Shown here piece after piece: positions 17,638 to 26,807 of a DNA stretch of 37,132 nt (position 1 is the first letter of the stretch; each line of letters starts with the position of its first letter). The stretch covers positions 1 through 37,132 of the forward strand of contig JAGLDH010000025.1 in NCBI GenBank assembly GCA_023145835.1, given 5' to 3'. The notes under the pieces are model-generated. The model was given only the letters and a program-made list of their open reading frames with translations. It was not told the origin of the DNA and did no database searches. Origin of the DNA: Methylococcales bacterium. Its GTDB lineage: Bacteria; Pseudomonadota; Gammaproteobacteria; Methylococcales; Methylomonadaceae. Made by a program: the position numbers and the translations under genes.

Positions 17638-18858
17638 TTAATTCATAGCACTGGATAAATTCCACATGGGTAAGAATATTCCTAAAGCTAAAATCAATAC
17701 CATAATACCTATCACAACAATTAAAAAAGGTTCTATAGCACTTGCCAAGGCTTGTAGTTCTGCATCAATTTCTGATTGATAAAAGTCAGCAACTTCCAAA
17801 AGCATATCGCTAATATTACCTGTCTCTTCACCGACCATAATCATCTGAATAACTAAGGGTGGGAAAAGGCCTATACTCATAGCCATACGACTAATACTGT
17901 CACCTTTTTCGATACCAATTCTCATTGTATCTAGTTTTGAACCGATAAAGACATTGCCGATTGCTTTAGCCACAATAGAAATGCCTTGAATAACTGGGAC
18001 GCCAGAACTTAAGATCATAGCAAAAGAACGGGAGAAACGTTCCATCGTTGCGCGATGAATAATACTGCCTACTGCTGGTATTTTTAATACCATACGATCT
18101 TTAAGCATATGACCCGCTGGAGTTTTGATGAACTGTGTGACGATGATACTTGTTACTATCAATCCACCTAGAATATGCGGCCAAAAAGCAACTGAAAAAT
18201 CAGATACATTGATCAGCATTTTGGTTTGCCAAGGTAATTCTGTATTGATCTTATCAAACACAGTTTTAAAGGAAGGAATGACATAAATATTGACAACAGC
18301 CATAGCAATACTAATGGCAATAAGAACCATTGATGGGTAACGTAAGGCTGATTTTATACTTTTTATAGTATCTTTTTCTCGTCCTAAATATTGTGAGATT
18401 TGTAGAAACCCTTGATCCAGTCCTCCAGATTCTTCACCCACGTTAATAATACTAACAAAAAGAGTTGAAAATATCTTTGGATGTTGCCCCATCGCGAGCC
18501 CTAATGATTGTCCACCTTCCAATGAAATAGAAATATCTTTAAGAGCGTTTGCTAATGCTTTATTTCTAGTTGATTGAGTGAGGCTTTGTAAAGAACGTAT
18601 GATGGGGACGCCTGCTTTAGTTAAGCTGTACATCTGTCTACTGAAGAGTATTAGATCTTCAATTTTTAAGCTTTTAAATTCTTGCCATTCATTAAATGAC
18701 TTTATAATATCTGGGCTGACTTCGTTATCTTTAATAGTAATTGGGATCATATCCTGGCTAACAAGTCGACGAGCAGCTAATTTTTTGTCTTCTGCAGCAA
18801 TAATTCCTTCAATTAATTTACCTGAATTGTCGCGGGCTGTATATTGATATGAAGACAC
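17638..18858 (-). CDS. mshG: MSHA inner-membrane platform protein MshG (GspF/PilC family)
   Basis: A polytopic platform protein that couples the ATPase to pilus assembly. The length of 406 residues is standard. The start MSSYQYTARDNSGKLIEGII is a family hallmark. Two GspF domains follow, each ending in hydrophobic helices (about residues 170-190, 220-240 and 375-398). The EESGGLDQGFLQIS and GEETGNISDMLLEVADFY signatures mark the two repeats. It is last of the minus-strand assembly genes, one base after the mshE stop. Confidence 0.93.
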   Translation of the reverse strand: MSSYQYTARDNSGKLIEGIIAAEDKKLAARRLVSQDMIPITIKDNEVSPDIIKSFNEWQEFKSLKIEDLILFSRQMYSLTKAGVPIIRSLQSLTQSTRNKALANALKDISISLEGGQSLGLAMGQHPKIFSTLFVSIINVGEESGGLDQGFLQISQYLGREKDTIKSIKSALRYPSMVLIAISIAMAVVNIYVIPSFKTVFDKINTELPWQTKMLINVSDFSVAFWPHILGGLIVTSIIVTQFIKTPAGHMLKDRMVLKIPAVGSIIHRATMERFSRSFAMILSSGVPVIQGISIVAKAIGNVFIGSKLDTMRIGIEKGDSISRMAMSIGLFPPLVIQMIMVGEETGNISDMLLEVADFYQSEIDAELQALASAIEPFLIVVIGIMVLILALGIFLPMWNLSSAMN

Positions 18859-18859
18859 T

Positions 18860-20560
18860 TTATACTCCCGATCCCGTTATTCGCATCACTTCGTCTAATG
18901 TGGTAACACCTTGCCGAACGAAGTTTAGAGCACATTCTGAAAAAGATTTATAGTTAGGTGTCTTGGTTGCAGCATGAGTAAACGCAGCAGAGTCATTTTT
19001 TCTTAAAGCATCTAAAGTTTCTGTCGTCATTTCAAGTAATTCATAGACACCTATTCTGCCTTTATAGCCTGTTTGGTTACAATTTTGACAACCTTTTCCA
19101 TGTTTAAAGTCAATGTTTTTACTGTCCTCTTTAAGTACATCTAATAACCAATTTTTCTGAGATTCTTCAATATCTGTGCTGGATAGGCAGTGATCACAAA
19201 TTCTACGGACTAATCGTTGTGCAATAATAACTTGTAGGGCGCTGGCCAGGATATAGCCTTCTACCCCCATATCTAAAAGACGTGTTGCAGATTCTATTGC
19301 GCTGTTGGTATGTAAGGTAGAAAAAACTAAGTGGCCTGTAATAGACGCTCGTATGGCAATTTCTGCTGTTTCTATATCTCGTATTTCACCTACAAGTAGA
19401 ATATCTGGGTCCTGCCGTAATGCAGATCGAAGAACGCTGGCAAAGGTTAAGCCAACTTTGTCGTTAACTTGAGATTGATTAATACGAGGAATACTGTATT
19501 CCACAGGGTCTTCTGCAGTGATAATTTTAGTATCGGGTGCGTTGACTTCAGACAAAGCCGCATAAAGTGTTGTTGTTTTTCCGCTACCTGTTGGACCCGT
19601 TACTAAAATTAATCCATGAGGATTTTTAATATGTTTTTTGAAGCGATTAAGAATGTTTTCTGGAATTCCAAGTTTACTAAGGTCTAGTAAGCCTTGTGAA
19701 TGATCAAGTAGTCGCATAACAATTGACTCACCCGTACTAACGGGTAATGTAGATAATCTGATATCCAGTGCTTTGCCTTTGACTTGGATGCTAAACCTGC
19801 CATCCTGAGGCAGTCTTTTTTCTGAAATATTTAATCCTGCCATCAATTTTAAGCGTACGACTAAAGCAGATGCAATTTTGACTTCATTCAATATTTGTTC
19901 ATTTAAAATACCATCAACACGCTGTCTTATACGGAGGACTGTTTCATCGGGTTCTATATGAATATCCGATGCATTAATTTGGACAGCATCTTCAAAAATA
20001 GATTGTAAGAGTTTAACTACAGGGGCTTCTGCTACTTCAGTAGAAGTAATAAGAGAGTTGAAATCAAAATCATTGTCTGCTAATTCATCATGTAATTGGT
20101 CAGCGAAGCTTACGATTTCGTTTGTTCGGCGATAGACTTGATCTATTGCATTTAAAAGATCTCCTTCTTTGACGACTGCTTGACGAATTCTTTTTTTCAG
20201 GATCCGAGTGAGCTCATCTAAGCCCATTAAGTCAGTTGGATCTGCCATGGCAAGTAGCACATCATGTTCATTATTTTCCAAAAGCATGACTCTAAAACGT
20301 CTAGCTATACTTTCTGGCAAACCTGAGACAACGCTATCATCTCTTTGGTATTGAGCAATGTCAATAAAGGGGATTTGTAGTTGTCGAGAGAGGAAGTTAA
20401 GTAATTCTATTTCACTAAGATAATTAAGATCAATCAGTGTTCTACCGAGTTTTTTGCCAGTCTTTTTTTGTTCCCCTAATGCCGCCATCAGTTGATCATG
20501 AGTGATAACCTGGTTTTGAACCAGTAAATCACCAATACGAATTTTCTTTTTTGTTTCCAT
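18860..20560 (-). CDS. mshE: MSHA pilus extension ATPase MshE with c-di-GMP-binding MshEN domain
   Basis: Hexameric cytosolic motor of the GspE/PilB family, 566 residues. Residues about 6-70 (RIGDLLVQNQVITHDQL ... KLGRTLIDLNYLSEIELL) match the MshEN motif, which binds c-di-GMP in Vibrio MshE. The ATPase core has Walker A GPTGSGKTTTLY (about residue 320), the Asp box GEIRDIETAEIA and the His box ITGHLVFSTLHTNSA. A zinc-binding tetracysteine (CDHC ... CQNC) is present at about residues 455-495. It lies between mshN and mshG. Regulation of pilus extension by c-di-GMP is inferred from the domain. Confidence 0.95.
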   Translation of the reverse strand: METKKKIRIGDLLVQNQVITHDQLMAALGEQKKTGKKLGRTLIDLNYLSEIELLNFLSRQLQIPFIDIAQYQRDDSVVSGLPESIARRFRVMLLENNEHDVLLAMADPTDLMGLDELTRILKKRIRQAVVKEGDLLNAIDQVYRRTNEIVSFADQLHDELADNDFDFNSLITSTEVAEAPVVKLLQSIFEDAVQINASDIHIEPDETVLRIRQRVDGILNEQILNEVKIASALVVRLKLMAGLNISEKRLPQDGRFSIQVKGKALDIRLSTLPVSTGESIVMRLLDHSQGLLDLSKLGIPENILNRFKKHIKNPHGLILVTGPTGSGKTTTLYAALSEVNAPDTKIITAEDPVEYSIPRINQSQVNDKVGLTFASVLRSALRQDPDILLVGEIRDIETAEIAIRASITGHLVFSTLHTNSAIESATRLLDMGVEGYILASALQVIIAQRLVRRICDHCLSSTDIEESQKNWLLDVLKEDSKNIDFKHGKGCQNCNQTGYKGRIGVYELLEMTTETLDALRKNDSAAFTHAATKTPNYKSFSECALNFVRQGVTTLDEVMRITGSGV

Positions 20561-20570
20561 AATTCGATAT

Positions 20571-21644
20571 TTATTTTAGTAGGCTTACTCTTTGATTAAT
20601 ATAGGATATTATTGTTTTTTGTAATGTTTTTTTATTAAGTGCATGTTGGTATGCATTGAGTGCTTGTTCTTTGTTTCCCTGTTTTTCTAGGGTAATAGCA
20701 AGTCCCAACCAATATTCAGCCTTTTGATGGTTAATTAATAATAATTTTTGATAGATTTGTATTGCATTTAAATTTTCATTATTTTGTTGGTATGCCGCTG
20801 CTAATAGACTGAGATACATTTCATTTTGGTTATAACCTGAGTTAATTCTTTGTAAAATAGATAAAGCGGCTTTAGGTTGTTTGTTTTGTAATAATAACTG
20901 GCTGCGAAAGTTGATGAATTGGTTGTTCTGTGGAAATAGCTGTAACCCCTTATCTAGAATAGCTGCTGTTTCGTTAAGCATTCCCAAATTTAATAGGTTA
21001 TTTGATAGTAATAGTCTGGCCTCTACATGTTTTGAGTTGAGTTGTAGTACCTGTTTTAGTTTATCCGTATTGTTTTTTTGTTTTTTTGCAAGATTAAATA
21101 TTTTTTCAGCTTGCTGCTTACTACTGAGTTTTTTAGGAACTTTTCTCTTTTGTTGCTTGTAAGGCTTTATTCTATTGGGCTGAGTGTTTTTCTTGATTTT
21201 GTTGGTAGCACTTTTAACGGGTTGTTGTATTTTGTTATCAGTAGAATGTTTTTTTATAGATTGAATAGCCTCTGCTTGAGGTATTTGATGTGACGCCAAT
21301 GGTAATGGTAGAAGGTCGTCCACTTTAAGACTTATTTGTTGTGACGCTAACGCGTTTTCGCTACTTACAATAGTTGTTGTCTTTGTAACGGGCTCTTGTG
21401 GCTGAATAACTGATGAAACAGGAGGGGTAGGTTCTAGGACGACTATTTCAGAAGACTCTTCTTTCATCACAAAATAACTGATTACAGCAATCATTCCTAT
21501 AATTAAAAGAATAATTATTACGTATAAAAATGATTTTTTATGAGTCGGATGTACTGCTTTAATGTAGTTGTGTTTTGTTTGGTCTGAGTTGCTTTCCGCA
21601 TTTCTTTCTTCTAGGTCTTGTAATACTTGATTCAATAAACTCAT
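20571..21644 (-). CDS. mshN: MSHA biogenesis TPR protein MshN
   Basis: Bitopic inner-membrane protein of 357 residues. The cytoplasmic start MSLLNQVLQDLEERNAE is typical of MshN. One transmembrane helix (about residues 38-58) is followed by a Pro-, Lys- and Gln-rich linker and, from about residue 180, four or more TPR repeats (for example AEYWLGLAITLEKQGNKEQA). It probably scaffolds the secretin or ATPase complex in the periplasm. The start overlaps the mshM stop (ATGA). No odd features beyond the long basic linker. Confidence 0.9.
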   Translation of the reverse strand: MSLLNQVLQDLEERNAESNSDQTKHNYIKAVHPTHKKSFLYVIIILLIIGMIAVISYFVMKEESSEIVVLEPTPPVSSVIQPQEPVTKTTTIVSSENALASQQISLKVDDLLPLPLASHQIPQAEAIQSIKKHSTDNKIQQPVKSATNKIKKNTQPNRIKPYKQQKRKVPKKLSSKQQAEKIFNLAKKQKNNTDKLKQVLQLNSKHVEARLLLSNNLLNLGMLNETAAILDKGLQLFPQNNQFINFRSQLLLQNKQPKAALSILQRINSGYNQNEMYLSLLAAAYQQNNENLNAIQIYQKLLLINHQKAEYWLGLAITLEKQGNKEQALNAYQHALNKKTLQKTIISYINQRVSLLK

Positions 21645-22549
21645 GACAAAATGCCTATTTGTTGAGTGATTAACAACCCTAGGCTAGCTAACAAAGCGAA
21701 TAAGAAACCTATTCGGAATTCGAAGGGGTGATGTCGATTGCACGTTTCATCCGTGTCTTGCGCAGCTAGTTGAACCTGTTTTAATCCTATTCTTGTTAAA
21801 TCTTTACCGTAGGCAGATAGCATTGCTTTATGAGCAAGTATATTGACAATTCTAGGCACCCCTTTACTGTAAAAATGTAATGCAAGTAAAGCTGGTTTAG
21901 AAAAAATATTTGGATTATTAATGTTAGCAATCCTTAAACGATGTTTTATGTAGTCAGTAATTTCTTTGGTGGTTAGCGTTTTTAAGGTATAGCTGAATGT
22001 AATTCGTTGCCTTAGCTGGCGAATTGATTTTTTTTGTAATAATGTATCCAGTTCAGGTTGACCAAGTAAAATAATTTGTAATAATTTTTGTTTCTCTGTT
22101 TCTAGGTTAGTTAATAATCTTAATGCTTCTAGACTTTCCTCAGACATGGCTTGTGCTTCATCAATAACGATGATTGTTTTTTGTTTTTTACTGGCACTTT
22201 TTAACAAATGTTTGTTAATACGCTGCAAAATTCGACTTTGGTCGTTATCTCGGCCATGAGGAATCCCTAGTTCATCAGCAACCGCTAAACGAAGACCGGC
22301 AGGCGTTAAATGTGGGTTAGGTATATATGCGGTGATAAAAGGGGCTTGTAGCTGATTAAGTAATTTTCTGCACAACATGGTTTTACCCGTTCCAACATCT
22401 CCTGTTATTTTTATAAATCCTTCTCCACTTTGTAGAGCAATGAGTAAAACATTTAATGCTTCTTTATGACTGGGTAGGCCGAAGTAAAATTGTGTATCAG
22501 GTGTTAACCCAAACGGAAATTCTGATAGTCCAAAATGTTTTAAGTACAT
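21641..22549 (-). CDS. mshM: MSHA biogenesis AAA ATPase MshM (ExeA-like)
   Basis: 302-residue AAA-type ATPase of the ExeA/GspA family. The start MYLKHFGLSEFPFGLTPDT is diagnostic. Walker A GDVGTGKTMLC is at about residue 50 and Walker B IIVIDEAQAM follows at about residue 130. A C-terminal hydrophobic helix (FRIGFLFALLASLGLLI) predicts inner-membrane attachment. Relatives help secretins insert through the peptidoglycan; here it sits just after the secretin gene. Four-base overlap with mshN. Confidence 0.92.
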   Translation of the reverse strand: MYLKHFGLSEFPFGLTPDTQFYFGLPSHKEALNVLLIALQSGEGFIKITGDVGTGKTMLCRKLLNQLQAPFITAYIPNPHLTPAGLRLAVADELGIPHGRDNDQSRILQRINKHLLKSASKKQKTIIVIDEAQAMSEESLEALRLLTNLETEKQKLLQIILLGQPELDTLLQKKSIRQLRQRITFSYTLKTLTTKEITDYIKHRLRIANINNPNIFSKPALLALHFYSKGVPRIVNILAHKAMLSAYGKDLTRIGLKQVQLAAQDTDETCNRHHPFEFRIGFLFALLASLGLLITQQIGILS

Positions 22550-22586
22550 TGGAATGAACTCTGTGTGGGGTAAGAGGGGTGGAACA

Positions 22587-24200
22587 TTATTTCCATAATG
22601 GGTGGTTGTTTAATTGGTTAAGATGTTTTCTGCTCAAGTCCATAGAAGGTCTCCAGTCTCCATCTCCATTAATGATGGTCGGTTTAAGTAAAATGACTAA
22701 CTCTGATTTTTTTACCTCTCCAGTATTAACTCTAAATAAGTTGCCTAAATAAGGAATTTGAGTCAACCCAGTAATGCCTCTTTTATTTTCTTGTGTAGTT
22801 TCCTGCATTAACCCACCAATCACGACAATTTGTCCATTTTTTGCTTTAATAATACTGTCAGATTCTCTTACGGTATTTAAAGCAAGAGGCAAAGCGCCTT
22901 CTTGTCCATTAATAATAAATGTTTTCTCTTGGTCTTCTACTCGTGTGATTGAAGGGTGTATATGTAAAGTGACTTCATCATTGTCATTAATTTGAGGGGT
23001 AACATCTAAAGCAATGCCTGAAAAAAAGGGTGAAAAGGTTATTTCTTGTGATTGAGTCGGCTCTCCCCCAGATGAGCTTTGTTCTGAATCAGATCTTATT
23101 GAAGTAATAAAAAACTCATCCCGTCCTACTTTTATAATAGCTTTTTGGTTGTTTATTGTGGAAATTCTTGGGCTAGAGAGTATGTTAGCTTTACCTTGAG
23201 TTTCTAATAGTTCAACATAGGCGCTGAAATCACCCCAACTACCCCCTACGGTAAAAATATTTCTGAATGAGTTTAAGGACGTTAAGGGATTAATACCTGT
23301 TAATAATGGGGCTGAGGTTAGACCGTCACGAATGATGCTCTGCCAATTAACACCAGCTTGGTGACTGTCGTCCAGAATTATTTCAATAATCTTAGCTTCA
23401 ATGATAACTTGTCTATTACTTTGCTTTTGAGTCAGTGCAAGAAAGTCTTCTACTTCTCTAAGTTGCATGGGTTTTGCACGAACCACAATAGCACCAGACT
23501 GACGATTAATAATAACAGTTGCCTCCGGATCTATTGATAGTATTGATTGTAAGGCAAGGTTTATTTCTCTCCAAGCATCTGAATTTGTTTGTGTTTTAAT
23601 CCAGCTTCCGGATGAGGAAGAACCTGATGACTCTTCGGTATCAGAGGAGCCACTACTACCTTCCTCACTAGAATCACTGCTTTGTCCTGATGTTACTCGA
23701 GTATTAGATTCACCCTGACGTAATAAATCTAGTCGATTCAGCTTAAATATCTTAGTTTGTAACGTGGCTGGATAAACGATATATCCGATGTCATTTTTTT
23801 TGTAATCATAGCCATAGACTTTTTGTACTGCATCCATTACTTGCGCAACAGTCACATTTTTTAATTCTAAAGAAATTAACCCATTAACCTCAGGGTGAAC
23901 CATCATGTTCTCATCTGAATCAACAACTAATCCCATAAAAAAATCACGAGCTTCTGCTTCATGAATTGAAATATTAAACTTTGTGGGGGCAGAGGGGTGA
24001 TAAGAGGCGAAAAGGCTTTGGTTATAATTAGGTACTAATGCATCACTCACCTCAGAGGGAAGCTCTTGAGTCTTGTTAATTGGAGCGTGGGTATCTGAGC
24101 CAGAAAAAGCCTCGTCAATTGTATCTTGTGTTGCAGTAGGAATGGTTGAGCAAGAAAGCAACAAAGGGATAACTGTATAGAAAGGGATAAGTTTTTTCAT
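22587..24200 (-). CDS. mshL: MSHA outer-membrane secretin MshL
   Basis: Forms the outer-membrane pore for the pilus. Starting at the ATG at 24200 gives MKKLIPFYTVIPLLLSCSTIP, a lipoprotein signal with lipobox LLSC; the open frame continues to 24269 but that would overlap mshK and bury the signal. The N-terminal N0/STN domain is followed by an N1-type domain split by a Ser/Gly/Glu-rich linker (plus-strand 23600-23690). The C-terminal secretin domain has GGLMQETTQENKRG and IPYLGNLFRV. The length of 537 residues suits the family. No clear ribosome site precedes the ATG. Confidence 0.92.
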   Translation of the reverse strand: MKKLIPFYTVIPLLLSCSTIPTATQDTIDEAFSGSDTHAPINKTQELPSEVSDALVPNYNQSLFASYHPSAPTKFNISIHEAEARDFFMGLVVDSDENMMVHPEVNGLISLELKNVTVAQVMDAVQKVYGYDYKKNDIGYIVYPATLQTKIFKLNRLDLLRQGESNTRVTSGQSSDSSEEGSSGSSDTEESSGSSSSGSWIKTQTNSDAWREINLALQSILSIDPEATVIINRQSGAIVVRAKPMQLREVEDFLALTQKQSNRQVIIEAKIIEIILDDSHQAGVNWQSIIRDGLTSAPLLTGINPLTSLNSFRNIFTVGGSWGDFSAYVELLETQGKANILSSPRISTINNQKAIIKVGRDEFFITSIRSDSEQSSSGGEPTQSQEITFSPFFSGIALDVTPQINDNDEVTLHIHPSITRVEDQEKTFIINGQEGALPLALNTVRESDSIIKAKNGQIVVIGGLMQETTQENKRGITGLTQIPYLGNLFRVNTGEVKKSELVILLKPTIINGDGDWRPSMDLSRKHLNQLNNHPLWK

Positions 24201-24216
24201 GAGAAGCAATTCGTTT

Positions 24217-24549
24217 TTACTTAGTTTTGAAAGATTGAGTAAAAAGGGTGAGTTTTCTTTTTGTACCATTGTGTTTGATAAGTACAGAATTAGACGCTAT
24301 CTTCAAAATTTTAATAGAGGATAAAATGAAATCTCCTTGTTTAGCCGTGACACCATTGATTGTGGCACGTTTGGAATTTCCAGAAATCCAGATTGATGAT
24401 AATTTCAACGGGCCTAGTTGGTTTGGCACTGTTTTATTTCCAATTTCTACAGAATAAGAGCTTGGTTTTGTCGGGTCTCTAAGCTCTGCAAAACTGACTA
24501 TGCTGTAAAACAAACTAACAAGTAGCATGATTGATCTTTTATAGTCCAA
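24217..24549 (-). CDS. mshK: MSHA biogenesis protein MshK
   Basis: Small periplasmic PilP-like protein: signal peptide, then AELRDPTKP, the MshK hallmark right after cleavage, then a small beta domain (LSSIWISGNSKRATINGV). I choose a TTG start at 24549 because AGGAG lies seven bases upstream and the product then starts with a basic n-region. The frame begins at 24564 and an ATG exists at 24528; all give the same mature protein. Overlaps the mshJ end by 11 bases on this choice. About 110 residues. Confidence 0.85.
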   Translation of the reverse strand: MDYKRSIMLLVSLFYSIVSFAELRDPTKPSSYSVEIGNKTVPNQLGPLKLSSIWISGNSKRATINGVTAKQGDFILSSIKILKIASNSVLIKHNGTKRKLTLFTQSFKTK

Positions 24550-25171
24550 GCCAATTCTCCTCAAAACTTAAGGTATAAACAAGTAAAGTAGTTTCGGCAA
24601 TTGGGTATTCTTTAACTTGGTAGTTAATTGAATCCCAGCTGAATTTCCAAGGGAGATTTTCCAATGATTTTAGGTAACTAAGTGTATTTAGGTATTTGCC
24701 ATTTAAAGTAATAGATAAACCATGACGATAAACCCCAGAATGATCTTGGTCTGCTTCTGATATGGAGGTAACAGGCAATGATTTTAAATTGATTAGTTTT
24801 AATCCACTATTTTGTTTCAGAATATCGCGTAAAACTTCCAACATTAAATGAGGGGAAACAAATACTTTCTTCCCAAGACCTAATTGAGATTTTAATTGTT
24901 TAAGTTTGCTTGTAACTTGGTTTAGCCTTTGTTTATTGGCTTGATTAGGATCAATTGTGCTTGATGCTATTAATTGAGCTGCCGAATTTTTTTGCTCAGA
25001 AATTTGAGTTTCTATTGTTGATAGTTCTGATTTTAGTTGATCATGACTTGCAGTGAAGGACTGGTAAAATAAGTTGTCCCATACTCCCCAGCAGATGACT
25101 ACCAATACCGAAAATAGCATTATTTTTTCTCGGGTTGTTAATTTATCAAATTTTTCAGCAAGGTTATTCAT
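24539..25171 (-). CDS. mshJ: MSHA biogenesis protein MshJ (PilO/GspM-like)
   Basis: 210-residue bitopic protein: short cytoplasmic N-terminus (NLAEKFDKLTTREKIMLF), one transmembrane helix (about residues 17-33), a coiled-coil region to about residue 90, then a ferredoxin-like periplasmic domain with the conserved GLSITLNGKYLNTLSYLKSLE. This is the PilO/GspM layout expected of MshJ. The start overlaps the preceding pilN-like gene by eight bases, and its end runs into mshK. Confidence 0.9.
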   Translation of the reverse strand: MNNLAEKFDKLTTREKIMLFSVLVVICWGVWDNLFYQSFTASHDQLKSELSTIETQISEQKNSAAQLIASSTIDPNQANKQRLNQVTSKLKQLKSQLGLGKKVFVSPHLMLEVLRDILKQNSGLKLINLKSLPVTSISEADQDHSGVYRHGLSITLNGKYLNTLSYLKSLENLPWKFSWDSINYQVKEYPIAETTLLVYTLSFEENWLGL

Positions 25172-25787
25172 TAGGATTAGCTTTTTTTGAATCTATAGCA
25201 ATAGTACTGATTTTGAAATCAAGCCGGTTTGACATTTCCTTTGCTTGTAACACTGTCATTGTTGAAAAAGTACGCCCATTAAAAACGGCTTCATGATGTA
25301 GTTTTTGGAGGAATACTGGGAATTTTTCTGTGTTAAATGTACTGCCTTGTATTGAAAGATTCTTTTCTTCTGCATTTATATTTATATTAGTTAGCCACAC
25401 ATCACTAATGCTTTGTTTGGCTAGTGCAGAAAAGTATTTTGAAAAACCCTGAGTTTGATCAGATTTATTATCTGATAATAAATAAACAACCTCAGATAAA
25501 CTGGAAATAATTTTTTTTTGACGAGTAATTTCTTGAGTAATTAATGGATCTACTTGTTTTTCTGGAAATTGTATTTGTAGCTGTTCTACTTCAAGTTCCG
25601 CATCACTGAGCTGTTGTTGAGCTATTTGTATATTTTCTTTTGTATTGTTTTTATTGGCTAATAAAAAGGCACTGAAGCCTAAAAACAATAAGGGTATCAA
25701 CGCTAAACTGAAGATATGCTTGTTTGTTGTGGAAGTAGATTGATTTTTGTTAAGAAACCCCTGATATAAGTTGATTTGTTGAATCAT
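25164..25787 (-). CDS. PilN-like MSHA alignment protein (second MshI-type subunit)
   Basis: 207-residue bitopic protein with the PilN hallmark near the N-terminus (MIQQINLYQ), one transmembrane helix (about residues 26-43), a coiled coil, and a periplasmic ferredoxin-like domain (VWLTNININAEEKNLSIQGS). It would partner the PilM-like MshI and PilO-like MshJ. The ATG at 25787 overlaps the mshI stop as ATGA and gives the conserved start; the frame extends to 25835 but that extension has no support. Confidence 0.88.
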   Translation of the reverse strand: MIQQINLYQGFLNKNQSTSTTNKHIFSLALIPLLFLGFSAFLLANKNNTKENIQIAQQQLSDAELEVEQLQIQFPEKQVDPLITQEITRQKKIISSLSEVVYLLSDNKSDQTQGFSKYFSALAKQSISDVWLTNININAEEKNLSIQGSTFNTEKFPVFLQKLHHEAVFNGRTFSTMTVLQAKEMSNRLDFKISTIAIDSKKANPNE

Positions 25788-26740
25788 GATGGCTTTAGAG
25801 CATTTCTTAATGTAGCCCCAATAACTGACGCACATAGGGACTGGGTACTATCGTTTAATAAAAGATTACTATCAATAATGCTAGATAGATCCATAATTCG
25901 ACTGGTAATTCCTTGATTTTTATTAATAAAATCTAAAATTCCTTGGGTGTTTTTAATGATTGGAATAACGGCAAGCTCTGAAATGGGAGGAAGATTATAA
26001 TAACTTTCAACATAGTCAAAAGAGCGCTGAATATCTAATGCTAAGCTACTTTGCTCTAGTTCAATTTGTCCATCACTCAAAAAAGAATCAGTGAGTCCTA
26101 GTCGATCAAACCCAATGGCGAGTTTACGGTTTAGATAAATTAACCCTTCTTGTTCAATGATAATTTGACCTGTATTTTTTTGAAGGTAGAGAACGGCAAA
26201 TCCTGAAATATTTTCTGGTGCTAAGGTGGCGAGGTTTCTAATGTTGGTTTCTTGGATATCAATGACTTTTAATTGCAAATCACAGCTGATACATAAATCA
26301 ATCAAAGGTTGAATAATTGATTTAGGCGCAGCAATAATCTCTATTTTTTTTTCACTATTGACTCGTTGTGGTACTGGAAGAGGGTAATAATCAATAATGG
26401 CATCATCAACATTAAATTCAACTAAGTCACTGATTTTCCATCGAATAGCTTCAGTCATTTCATTTTCTGTTACTGCAGGAGGTTCTATGGTGATTAAGCG
26501 ATAGTCATCAGGCGTAAGAATAAGATAACAATCGTAATCTTTCAATTGATATGCGGCAGATAGATCTTGAAGCGTTTCTTGTTTTTTATTCGTGCGAATA
26601 AATTCGCAATGAGTTAGTTTTGGTTTTAGATTAACTGTGTGCTTAGAAATGGCAAGCGAAATCCCTTCTGAGGTAAAGCTTAGTGCGACAATACCTTTGC
26701 TAGTTGCTTTCTTTTTAAATAGATTATTAAACAAATGCAC
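25784..26740 (-). CDS. mshI: MSHA biogenesis protein MshI (PilM-like actin-fold protein)
   Basis: 318-residue cytoplasmic protein resembling PilM/GspL: N-terminal KGIVALSFTSEGISLAI nucleotide-fold strand, then MTEAIRWKISDLVEFNVDDAIIDYY, typical of MshI/PilM, and AVLYLQKNTGQIII. It should bind the N-terminal tail of the PilN-like partner. The start is a GTG at 26740 with no Shine-Dalgarno upstream (AT-rich instead). It is first in the minus-strand assembly cluster; mshH and mshF of the Vibrio locus are absent here. Confidence 0.88.
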   Translation of the reverse strand: MHLFNNLFKKKATSKGIVALSFTSEGISLAISKHTVNLKPKLTHCEFIRTNKKQETLQDLSAAYQLKDYDCYLILTPDDYRLITIEPPAVTENEMTEAIRWKISDLVEFNVDDAIIDYYPLPVPQRVNSEKKIEIIAAPKSIIQPLIDLCISCDLQLKVIDIQETNIRNLATLAPENISGFAVLYLQKNTGQIIIEQEGLIYLNRKLAIGFDRLGLTDSFLSDGQIELEQSSLALDIQRSFDYVESYYNLPPISELAVIPIIKNTQGILDFINKNQGITSRIMDLSSIIDSNLLLNDSTQSLCASVIGATLRNALKPS

Positions 26741-26807
26741 ATTATTATTGTTGTTAATAGATGCTTTTTAGTTTAGATGAAGTTTATTGAAATACAAGAA
26801 GTTGGAA

